Shown here in pieces: positions 47,168-58,193 of a stretch of DNA of 64,000 nt. The notes beneath the pieces were generated by a model. That model was not told where the DNA came from. It saw only the letters and a list, made by a program, of their open reading frames with translations, and ran no database searches. The position numbers and the translations under genes were made by a program. Source of the DNA: Scalesia atractyloides (Eukaryota; Streptophyta; Magnoliopsida; Asterales; Asteraceae); the NCBI GenBank assembly GCA_947069175.1, contig CAMTDV010000019.1:74027358-74091357 (forward strand), given 5' to 3'. Every line of letters begins with the position of its first letter. Position 1 is the first letter of the stretch.

Positions 47168-49462
47168 TTTTATGTTTTTCTTTATCACATAGAACCAATC
47201 ATAACTTAAGGATAAAGCCAATGGGAATTTGACAAGAATATGGTGGATACGCCGCTGGTACTTCTATATATAAGTATTCTTGCCAAAGGATCGGAGGCAT
47301 TATCTGGCGGTTATGAGAGGTTCCATGTGTAAACTGTTTGAGTAATTATTGTTTATTATTTTCAGTACATGCAATTTCATAGGCCGCCGCTCCCCATTAC
47401 ATTATGAGCGTTGAGCATGTTCCCCATTTCATTATGAGCGTGAACCCGGCGTGCCCACATACGATCGGCTCCGTTTGATTGAGCCTTGATCGCACAGACA
47501 TTTTCATTTTTCCCGTACATGCAATACGATCGGCTTCCGTTTGATTGAGCCTTGATCGCACAGACATTTTTCATTATCAGTATCTTGTGGTTGTTGTGTT
47601 TGTTGTAGAGTCACATAGAACTAATCACAACTTGTGGATAAAGTCGATGAAAATTTGACAAGAATATGGTGGATACGCCGCTGGTACTTCCTATATATAA
47701 GTATTCTTGTCAAAGGATCGGAGGCATTATCAGGCGATTATGAGAGGTTCCATGTATTAACTGTTGTGTGATTATTGTTTAGATTAAATTTATTATTTTC
47801 AGTACATGCAATACGATCGGCTCCATTTGATTGAGCCTTGATGCACAGACATTTTTCATTTTCAGTACATGCAATACGATCGGCTCCGTTTGATTGAGCC
47901 TTGATCGCACAGACATTTTTCATTATCAGTATCTTGTGATTGTTGTGTTTGTTGTAGAGTCACATAGAACTAATCATAACTTGCGGATAAAGTCAATGAA
48001 AATTTGACGAGAATATGGTGGATACGCCGCTGGTACTTCCTATATATAAGTATTCTTGTCAAAGGATCGGAGGCATTATCAGGCGGTTATGAGAGGTTCC
48101 ATGTATAAGTCTGTTTGTGTGATTGTTGTTTAGATTAAATTTATTATTTTCAGTACATGCAATACGATCGGCTCCGCTTGATTGAGCCTTGATCGCACAG
48201 ACATTTTCATTTTCAGTACATGCAATACGATCGGCTCCGTTTGATTGAGCCTTGATCGCACAGACATTTTTTCATATTCAGTATTTTGTGTTTGTTGTAT
48301 TGGTTGTAGAGTCACATAGGACTAATCATAATTCACTGATAAAACCAATGAAAATTTGACGAAAATATGGTGGATACGCCGCTGGTACTTCCTATATATA
48401 AGTATTCTTGTCAAAGGATCAAGGCATTGTCAGACGGTTATGAGAAGTTCTATGTAGGATTTATAGTTTCTTGGTAACTAATCATAACTTGCGGATAAAA
48501 CCAACGAAAATTTGACAAGAATATGGTGGATACGCCGCTGGTACTTCCTATATATAAGTATTCTTGCCAAAGGATCAGAGGTATTATCAGGCGGTTATAA
48601 GAAGTTCCATGTAGGATTTAGTATTGTCTTGGTTGAAATTTGTGTTACATTTATATCATCTCGCTATTTAAAGAAATTGGATTGTGTTCCATTTCTACAT
48701 AAACTAACCTCTCCATCATAACAAACGAGAGAGGAACTGTCACAATTCAAACATATATGCTATCAGAATGTGGATTCAAATATTGGTTGTTGTGTTATTT
48801 ATGTTCTAGAGTTACATCATAGGACCAATCATAACTTACTGATAAAACAATGAAAATTTGACAAGAATATGGTGGATACGCCGCTGGTACTTCCTATATA
48901 TAAGTATTCTTGTCAAAGGACCAGAGGCATTGTCAGACGGTTATGAGAAGTTCTATGTAGGATTTAGTAATTTCTTGGTACATTAGTTGTTGTGTTTATT
49001 TATGTTCTATAGTCATAGAACCAATCATAACTTACTGATAAAACCAATGAAAATTTGACAAGAATATGGTGGATACACCGCTGGTACTTCCTATATATAA
49101 GTATTCTTGTCAAAGGATCAGAGGTATTGTTATATGGTTATGAGAAGTTCCATGTAGGTTGTAGTATTAGAAGTTTTGCTTTAGGATATAACCATATCCT
49201 TCCAAACATATCCAAACTCTTATGCATGATATCATATTTAGCGAATCAACTCTGCTTATCAATATTTTTACAGTAGGCAACAAAAAGCGATTCCTGTAAT
49301 AGGGTACTTAACCCTTACAAGGGACGTTACCGCCTCAAACAAAAATTTAAACTCTTACTCTTCTTCTAAGTATGTAACTGTCAAACTAAACACCATCATT
49401 CTTTTAGTCAAATATATCACTACTTAAATTTCGAGACGAAATTTCTAAAAAGCAGGGGATAC
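47168..49462 (+). repeat. element A hairpin-repeat region after gag
   Basis: No coding sequence. Hairpin H1 occurs seven times, starting at 47229, 47655, 48004, 48356, 48512, 48858 and 49055. It has TTGACAAGAATA and TATTCTTGTCAA around a conserved loop that includes GGTGGATACGCCGCTGGTAC. Hairpin H2 (GATCGGCTC / GAGCC..GATC) occurs in three pairs at 47461+47526, 47813+47876 and 48164+48227, between H1 copies. The region ends with a purine-rich AAAAAGCAGGGGATAC before the 3' LTR, the likely polypurine tract. Confidence 0.9.
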
Positions 49463-49650
49463 TGTAACATCCGTCAAAAAACGGATTTTACCAAACCCGC
49501 TCCGTTTATTAACCGAACAATCAGTTTAAAATTTCGTGGCGTATTTAATGCCCAAATTAATTTTAAACGATACATAATTAATTATTATATTGGAATATAT
49601 AATTTGTTTTTGAAAAATTGTTAAAAATAATGAAATAAAAATATAATGTT

Positions 49651-49727
49651 GCTGCCGGGTTTCGAACCTGGGTCAGTCAACCGGTTCAACAACAACTTAA
49701 CACTCAACTCTCCAACCACTGCGCCAC
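49651..49727 (-). other. antisense tRNA-like unit (element A 3' LTR)
   Basis: Copy of 42601-42677. One C-to-T change on the + strand (CGAACCTGGG) weakens the T-arm stem at one pair. Confidence 0.7.
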
Positions 49728-50428
49728 TTGTATTTCCTGTTAATTATTGGAGTCAATTAATTCATATCATGAATCTCAAATTCAAAAACCGGCGCACCTA
49801 ATTGCAGTCGTCGGAAATCCCGACTAACTCGCCAAGAATTGACGGTTACTTCAGTTATAACGTAAACTTTAACTATGACATCGGTTATAACCGACGCCTG
49901 AGTCCGCGACACAAGTTATAACCGCCGGAGAGTTTCTAACCGGCGAATCAAGTCGGAAATCGGACCAAATTCATCGATGACCTGCCCTATAAATACCTCC
50001 TCGAACCTCTGCAAGCTTTTTCGCTCAAAACCGCACCTTTACACGACGTAATTCCACTCGCTGGAAAAGTTCTGCACATCGCCAGAAAACCGAACCCTTC
50101 ACTTCTGAGCCTTACTGAACCCCCAGAGCTTATACCGAAGTCACCCACATCCATTTTAAGCTTGCTGAAGACTCTCTGCCGCAGGACACACGTCGCCGGA
50201 AGTTTCTGCTGTCACCGGAGTTTCGCCGGAGAAACAGAGGAGTCCAGTCGGTATACCTTACGCTTAAATCTTTCATTCTTTTTATATATCTCACCTGTAA
50301 TTAACCTCAAAACACTAAAGAACATGATTAAAACATCGAACCAGTCGGACTTCCGATTCTGGTTAAATTCAACGAAGAAGACGAAGTTTCAGTTGTGTAT
50401 ATGTATAATTAAAATCAAGTTATAACTC

Positions 50429-51012
50429 GGGTTAGACACACAGTCCAGCGGTGGACTGTGTGCACATTAAACACGTAAACGTCTCGAGTTCGATACATGT
50501 CCCACGCACACTCACCTTAATAAAAATGCTCTTTTTTTACCGAACCGGATTCACTGCTGATATATGTTAAGTTTAATAAAAACCAGAATAATAACCAAGA
50601 TAGACACACAGTCCAGCGGTGGACTGTGTGAATGTTTAAACACACGTCACGAGTTCGAATCCGGACTACCGCACCGGTCCGGACAATTATCCAACTTTTT
50701 AAATAAGGCAGAAATGAAATTATTTAATTGTATATAAGTATAACAAAAATCAGATTATATAACAAGTTAAACACACAGTCCAGCGGTGGACTGTGTGTTA
50801 ACCTAAACTACAGGTCCCGGGTTCGAGACCTGTGGAGCGCACCGAGTCGTTAGATTTAAATCGTTTTTAAAAATAAAGGATTTTCTGTTTAATCTAATTA
50901 GTATATAAATATAATTAAAAACAGAAATATTTCGGGTTAGACACGTAGCTCAGTTGGTAGAGCTGCGTGCACGCGTACGGGAGGTCTCGGGTTCGAGCCT
51001 CACCCAGCGCAC
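50429..51012 (+). repeat. array of four sense tRNA-like units (element A 3' LTR)
   Basis: Units at 50429, 50597, 50764 and 50934, matching those of the 5' LTR. All four hairpin stems are complete here, including unit 2 (CACACAGTCCA). Confidence 0.88.
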
Positions 51013-52814
51013 ACAATTACACATACGAACCGGTCAACAGTCAAAGTCAACGGTCAACGGTCAAAAAGTCAACATTTTTTTATATTTTTATTTATTTATT
51101 TTATTTAAAAATCAATTAAAAATACTTAAAAATAATATTTTTAAGGTTAGAAAATAGCCTTAAACTCACAAAAATACACCCAACAATCCTACTAAAATTG
51201 ATTAATAAAATCCCATTATTTACCAAACCATTATGTTATTATCTAGGTTAATTTCACTCGTGGTTAAAACCAACTTCGCGTGCATTCAACATTATCAACC
51301 GACGCACCCAATGTGAGTGAATCTTACAACTCCCCTTTTTAATTACACGTTTTGGGGTGTGTCATATGTCAAAAATTAACTCGTTTATTTAAACTTGTGC
51401 CATACCATATTGTGATCTAAACTTAGATTGTATATATTGCTTGTAGTTATTGTATTTCATTTTGTCTATTTATATGCAATTCATTCGTTAGGCCCATCAG
51501 TTCCTCGTGTGAGATGAGTTGAGCAACACGTGCCTCAAAACAACTCCATTATTGTTCGTGTGTGTATTATTGAGTTTATATTGTTTGTAGTTTTGTATTT
51601 CATATTGTCAAGTTTATGCAATTCATTCATTAGGCCCATCAGTTCCTCGTGAGAGACGAGTTGAGCAACGCGTGCCTCTAAACGATCCATTATTGTTCAT
51701 GTGTGTATTGTTTAATATTAAATTGATTGGTGAATAAGTTTACATCTATTTTTACTCATGTGTGGTTGTGCACTTTATTTTATAATCAATTAAATAAACT
51801 TGTTCAAATGTTTTCCATAGGATTCACTCGCCAACTTTTTGTTGATCCAAAAACCCTTTTTACACATGATACAGGTGAAAGGATGAAGCAAGGAAAACAT
51901 AGGAAATGCCTTAGAAGAAAACAATGAAGCCTAGATTGATATTTAGGACATGATGTAATATTGATTGTAATTTTCCATTAAAGTGTATTAATGAATATGA
52001 AACGTTAAAATAAATGTCATGAGCTTTGATGATAACCCAATCATGCCCCGATCACCTTTTCCGCTGCGGGTCGGGGTGTGAATTTTAAATCAATTTTTCC
52101 GTGTCAAAGGTGCAGGCTGCGTTTTTCGACAGAAAAGCCTATTACGAATATCATAACTCATTCTGTGTTTAGAGTTAATATGTGAAATTTATACAGCAGG
52201 TAGTGATAGGAGGGCTTAAAATTTTCCAACTGGAATTTCATTAAAAGATTTAACGAGGATTTTTAAATATTTTTTACGGTAAACTATCGCCATAAAGTGA
52301 TGAATCAGAGTTATGTGCACTATTTAATTTTTCATGAATTCTCTGTAAATAATTAAGCTCTGAAACTTTTACACAATAACAATGGACAATTTTGCACGTG
52401 ACATAAATTTGTCGTATTTTTTTGAAGCTCTTTTAGTATTTTAATAAAATCCCCGAAAATATCTTAGTTTCAGAGTTTTAAACTGGTAGTGCAGTGAATT
52501 GAATTATGTGTATCTATGTGTTGCCTTGTTATCATGGGATGTTAATACTTGTTTAGCGCCTACATGAATGTGGTTTAACATGTCGTATGTTGTGCTATGA
52601 TCACGTACACAAATTCACTCGAATGAATACCTGAATGTTAATGAGATGCATGCTATGTGTTAGATACGTGTAGAACTTATGTGTTTGCATACACACACAC
52701 TAACGAACCTATGTAACCATAATAGGATGTGGTTGACCACTTCAGCTCATAAAACACATAAGCCTTACCGAGCAAAACAAAGGTGAGTTCACACTCTTTA
52801 CTAAAAGCATGCGT

Positions 52815-52986
52815 CTCTGGTTTGGGACAACACACTTATTTCCCTGGTTTGGGAAATACATACGGTACCCCTGGATTGAGGCTACACATGCGTTCTTTGG
52901 TTGGAACTACTTAACAAACTATCCACTGGAGGTGGACCACACTTTCCCTGGTATGGGATTGCCTAGTATTCCTGGTTTGGAATACT
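52815..52986 (+). repeat. hairpin array with conserved TGGTTT loop (LTR E)
   Basis: Small hairpins in a row include ATTTCCC-TGGTTT-GGGAAAT (52838-52857) and AGTATTCC-TGGTTT-GGAATACT (52965-52986). Less regular ones around TTTGGTT, TGGAG and TGGTA loops lie between. It has the same design as the array at 1155-1321 of the related solo LTR (whose loops read GGGTTG or GGGTTT in element orientation), with different stem sequences. Confidence 0.75.
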
Positions 52987-53697
52987 GTTAAATGCTGTAT
53001 TTTATATTTCATGTCTTTAGCGGACTAAACGAACTCTATCTGAAAGTCCCCACACACCTATACCGATTAGTCGCCAGGGCCTGACGAACGAGATATTAGT
53101 TGATAGCGCTATTAGGTTTGACAAACCTTACACAGTGCCTGGGAGGACGGGCGTGAACTTTTATGCCTTGGCAATTGGTCAATGATGATAGACATTGACC
53201 TGGGGCACAAACAACTACAACAGTCAAGTTTCGGTACCACACAGTTTAGTAGCTTAACGATGGGGTAGCTCCCCATGACATGCCTTATAAAACTAAAGTA
53301 TTTAAACGAACTTATTTTTGTAACAACACTGAAAACTATGAACTCGCCAACCTTTGTTGACACACTTGTGCATGTTGACACACTTGTGCATGCTTGCAGG
53401 TTGTTAGGTGCAGCTTTAGACGAGCGTTGCAATCGGCTGGAGTGTGTGGTTCGTTAAGCTTTATGTTTCGATCATTTGTTAAACTTGTGTTTTTAAGTTT
53501 TGATGGGTTTTACTTTATTTTTCCACTGCTAACTTAAACTGTGTTTTTAGACTTTTAAACAATTGATCACTAATCGTGTTAATTGTGATGATTTTACAAC
53601 TAAAATAATTGGTTCAACATGATTAGTGGCTGGATCCTGTCAGTTGCACTCCTCGTGGTAAAACCCCGCATGTGGAATTTGAGGGTGTGATAGTATC

Positions 53698-56600
53698 CCT
53701 ATTAAGAAGAACATAGAGAAACTTTGGCCGGGCAGAGGGTTACCGGACCCCTCGGACCCTCACGTGGTTCCGCCGGTGTGTGTTTGTATGTACTCGTATA
53801 TTTTGGTCTGCGGGGCCAACTTGAATTCGAACTGCTATATTCAAATCGGTTTTTTAATTGAAATTTGAATTCAGTTTGAACTTGCATTAAAAAAAGTTCT
53901 TACAATATTTAAATTCGAATAATCCGAATAGCCATAGTTAACTAGGTTAATGAAACATGTACATGTGTTTCTAGTAAAATTGTACGATAAAATGAATACA
54001 TGAAAACAAACGTGCCAGAGCATTTAAAATTTAAGTTATGTACTCAAATGTGTTGTACATTTTAATATGATTGGTGTCACCTACAAAACATAATAATGCT
54101 GCAACATAAATGAATCTATTGTTGTAATTATAACATTCTTTATTAGCTGAAGCATTCTTCACCAGCATCTTGATGTTTTGTACTTGCATAATGTTGATAA
54201 TTTTCGAAATGGCGTAGCTTAGTTGAGGGCTGGGGGCGCCCGACCTCCCGAACTTTTCGCTCAGTAATGTATGCTATATAGTTTTCATATAGAATTTTTT
54301 AGGTATATACGTTTTCGATCCCCCGGTTTTATAATATTGTAGGTATAATTTTAGGTTTTGTGACTTCCGACACCCCGGTCGAAAATCTCAAGCTTCGCCA
54401 AATGAATAAAAATTTATTAAACCTAGGTTTTCATTGGTTTGAGTTAAGGTTTCTTTGGTCTGGTTTTTTCATATTGAATATTTTTTGGTCGAACATGAAA
54501 ACCAAATTGAATTCAAAGCTGACAAAGTTGAGCCGAAAACCGAATTTTCATTCAGTTCGGTTTTGGTTTCGAATTGAAAAATCCGAATTCTACACAAGAT
54601 AGGTGTCCGTCGGTTTGGATTTTAGGTCCCTAAGGTTCATCGATTTTGTTTTCTCGTTTTTTTTGTAATAGGCTAAATGTTTAATGAGCTATACAAATAG
54701 AAAAACCCATAGTCCAACACATGTAATTTGGGTTCCTCGGTTTTTAACCCAATTGAGTTTTCTAAACCGAAAACTGATTATCTAATTCAGCTTCCCTTTA
54801 AATCGAACCAAAGCCAAATTTGCGATTTAGTTTGGTTTTAAATAGATTCCATTTCATGTTTTATCTTTTGATTACATGATGACATCAAATGGGTAATTAA
54901 ATCGTACGACGTGTGGGCATGCTATGACTTTTTTTTTAAAATTTATAGGGGGAAATTTTGGTTGATGTCACTATCATGTGGTGTGGGCCTGCTATAAAGG
55001 CCTATCCGTTTGTGATAGTGACATCTCTTCTTCTATTGGTAAATATTGATATTCCGTGTCATGCTTGGACTATTGTCGTCATCACAATAGTCTTGACCAA
55101 CGTCTTTTTATCCTTCCTCCAAGAACTCGAGTTAATGACCAAAATAAATTCATTCAAGGAAAACTTAACATCTAACCATTTTGACATCACTTCCACATCC
55201 TTGAAGCTATAATGTTACGAAGTCTCGGACACAACCTCACATAAAGGGCATAAATAGATCACATAGTGCTATTATTATTATCACGGGGTTAATGGGTGGT
55301 GTTCGTGAGTTTATGGGTCAAACTGACACGAACCCCGAATCATGTTAGACACACAAATTCGAACATGGCATGCGTTATGCGTATTCATCAGTTGACACAA
55401 ATACGTCTCATTTAATCCAATTTTTTATATTAATACTCTAAAATTTCTAATTCAAAACAAAAAAAACACAAATCTGTATCTCTTTTAACTTTTAAATTTT
55501 GATATGTTTTTCCTATAAACTTACAGCAAACATGTTTTTCCTATAAACTTACAACATACAAACACAAATTTCTTTATAAGAATAAATAAACAGATCAACT
55601 TGTGAACTTATAACTTGACCCGAAACATCCCATCTAGCTAGATATGTTCAACGGGAAACTGACGTGAACACGTTTATACCAAACACATAAGTTTATTCAG
55701 TTCGTACTATATCATATATGAAATTCTAACACATGGAGTGAGGCAACGAGCAAACAAATTTCCATATCTACCTCTCAAGAGTTGGTAGATATTGAATAAT
55801 GGTAAGGTGTCATGTGAGTTTTCACAAAAGGGAAGTGATTTTCAAATCATCTGAGATTCTTTACATAATAAAAATATATCATATCAATAACAATAACAAT
55901 ACATTGTATAGCAACGTATAACGATAGATTTAGTGTGCAAAGAATTATGATTATGATACATATTTTTTTAATTATCAATCATTTTGTCGATTCATTACCG
56001 CACCGGTTTCCAAATGAGACTGTAATTTAAAAAATCAATTGAATATTAAATAGTTTTTATGGTTTTTGTGTATTATACGGAATGTATGTTAATCTTCTTA
56101 CGAGTAAAGTTATTCTACAAAGGCTCATAAAATAAGAAATGTACAAATACACAATGGATCGCAAAATATAACACAATGTCGAAGAAAAAAAGATACAGTG
56201 AGTTACAAAAAAGACACAATAACACAAATATAGAAAAGATACAATGATAAATGAAAAAGATACAATGATATAAACAAAAAATTTAAAATCTACAAGCTAA
56301 ACATCTAAAAACAAAAACAAAAAATCTCACATCGTAGAGTTCAATGAGACGGTTCCAATACCGCTTGAATAAGGTCAATCAGAATCTATTTAATACCTTT
56401 CTTATGACTTTTGATATTTATGAGACTTTTTACTTGATGTAAACTTATAATATTTGCGGATTTTCAAAGTTAGCAACTAACAAGTAACAACAAAAAAGAT
56501 ATTGTAAGAAAGTTAAAGTACTATATAGTATACTTTCTAATCAGTGAAACGTTTTTATGATTTTCTTTTAAATTAATATAAAAATTGTTATACTTCGTAT

Positions 56601-57424
56601 GTCGAGAAAAAACAAATGCGAGGTGCCTCTATGTTCTATAGGTGGAGGGTGCGAATTCTGCAAATGCAGTCGTGCATGCATAAAAATAGGTTAATTTGTC
56701 GTTAAAAAGGATAAAAAGGTTGTCAACACCTAATTTTAGATTGATTTTTTTTTAAAACATGATCTAGTAATACAACAAATGAGAAACTTACCTGATTCAT
56801 GCCAACCGAACTGAACCGATGCTAAGTCTAGTTCCCCATTAAACCGGTCCATCCGACATGTAGGGTCCAAAATTTAAAATAATGTATTAACCTATATCAT
56901 GATTTGATTGTTCTTTGTTTGCGATCATTTAAAATCATTTGACGTCCCATAACACATAATCTAGTAACAACGTTGTTTGAGTTACCCACATGCATTTTAT
57001 TATTTACACACAACCTTACCACTTCCTTCAAAAGTTATACGCTATCAATGCACGTCAAGGCACTATTTTTATTAATGTGTGAATCATGATCAAGACACTA
57101 AATATTGTTGTGAATTATTTATATTCCTTATACAACTTAAGTATGAAGTGATCTTATACAACTTAAGTCTGAAGCGATTGTAACTGACACAACGTGTCTT
57201 TATCCATTATTCAAATTAATTGTTTCTCTAAGATATGTGAGGAATGTCAACCTATATGACTTTTAGAAACCATTATCTATGCCAAGGTTACACATGAAGG
57301 ACATGAGTGTTAATGAATTTCATATGTTCTCCAAATTCAGAGGGATGTCGAAGTATCATCGCGCTAGTATAACTTTTTTTTTAAAAGTTCTTCAAGCATG
57401 TGCTAATTATTACATAGTATACAC
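53698..57424. other. gene-poor AT-rich spacer
   Basis: No gene recognised. There are GGTTTTGGTT/AACCGAA low-complexity stretches (54400-54850), a hAT MITE relic (54210-54400) and long A/T-rich runs. Confidence 0.5.
54210..54400. mobile_element. hAT-type MITE relic
   Basis: It is related to the MITE at 27949-28136: GGCGTAGCTTAGTTGAGG at the left, GGGGGCGCCCGACC, TTTTCATATAGAATTTTTTA, and TCTCAAGCTTCGCC at the right. The outermost bases are lost and I found no TSD. Confidence 0.7.
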
Positions 57425-57784
57425 ATGATAGTGAGCGGTCTAATATCCTTAGTTCACACAGCATTTTTGGATGGGGTTACTCAAGATAACGAGGACAAAC
57501 TTGAAATTATCCACAAGTTTCAACCCCAAACTAAACATATAAACATAATACGTGAATGCATTATTGGAGCTCTACCTTCACTACTATGTGAACACCAACA
57601 ACACAACAACTCGGCTACACTCAACGATGTAGCTAAATTATCTTACACCATGCAAACAAGTGAAGCCGCGAAGGATTTACAATGGGTGACAAAGAGGATG
57701 CACATTGAGTATCAAGGCAATGGTGAGATTTCTATCTCAATAACTCAAATCAATAAGGAAGGGGTACAAGACAATGATACATAG
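57425..57784 (+). CDS. hypothetical open frame, unrecognised
   Basis: An ATG-started frame of 119 codons in an otherwise AT-rich spacer. It begins MIVSGLISLVHTAFLDG and ends INKEGVQDNDT. It is mostly polar without a membrane segment, and I recognise no domain. The base composition is a little richer in GC than the flanks. It might be a transposon-protein fragment, an exon of an undetected gene or chance. I saw no convincing promoter or splice partner. Confidence 0.2.
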   Translation: MIVSGLISLVHTAFLDGVTQDNEDKLEIIHKFQPQTKHINIIRECIIGALPSLLCEHQQHNNSATLNDVAKLSYTMQTSEAAKDLQWVTKRMHIEYQGNGEISISITQINKEGVQDNDT

Positions 57785-58193
57785 ATAAGAAGGTCCTTCC
57801 GACAATGAGATTGTTGAAATGTATCATATCTTACACATAGGCTTTCTAAATCCATACAAAGACGAGAAAAAACCCAAGAGAAAAGCTGCCTAACAGGGCA
57901 CTAACAACCTTCGTGACCAAAAATTCAAAGAAATCTTATTTAACTAGGCGATACGAAGACATGGTGTACCCAACTATGAGAAGTACCCGTCCAGGCGCTG
58001 AAACTTTCTCGTCGCTACTTCTCGACTTACAAAAAAATAGAATGTAGCTACTATCGTAAAATCTTCCACCGTTAAAAAGTTCACAAAGTCTAGTATATGT
58101 AACAAACTAACAAATTTTTTTTTGAAAGGTAACAAATTAACAATTGCCTAAATCAATTAAAGTTTCTTTCATTCGAATCCCAGAGTACACCCA

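Larger units (their letters stand above)
42413..52082 (+). mobile_element. element A: complete gag-only LTR retrotransposon
   Basis: Two near-identical LTRs (42413-45009 and 49463-52082) enclose a primer-binding site, gag, and 2.3 kb of hairpin repeats. There is no pol. The flanks are the perfect 5-bp repeat TTTTA (42408-42412 and 52083-52087). The 3' end reads GTGTGAA where the 5' LTR has GTGTGACA, so one C is lost. The high LTR similarity indicates a recent insertion. As a TR-GAG-type element it depends on other elements for reverse transcription and integration. Confidence 0.94.
49463..52082 (+). repeat. element A 3' LTR
   Basis: 2620 bp, nearly identical to the 5' LTR; the differences seen are scattered single-base changes and indels. 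It contains the antisense tRNA-like unit, TATA box, sense array and interleaved segments at matching places. Confidence 0.92.
41529..53692 (+). mobile_element. probable solo LTR E, split by element A
   Basis: The two outer parts (41529-42412 and 52088-53692, about 2.5 kb together) join around element A. The right end CTCGTGGTAAAACCCCGCAT...GAGGGTGTGATA matches the end of the solo LTR at 739-3789 in its own orientation. GTATC occurs just before 41529 (41524-41528) and just after 53692 (53693-53697), a candidate TSD. The start is TTGAATGG, not clean TG, and the end is GATA, not GACA, so the limits are tentative. Confidence 0.5.

Noticed and set aside
52809..52991. Tryptophan/glycine-rich small protein
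   Set aside because: The frame runs through the hairpin array of LTR E; the repeated LFPWFGK-like pattern comes from the DNA repeat.
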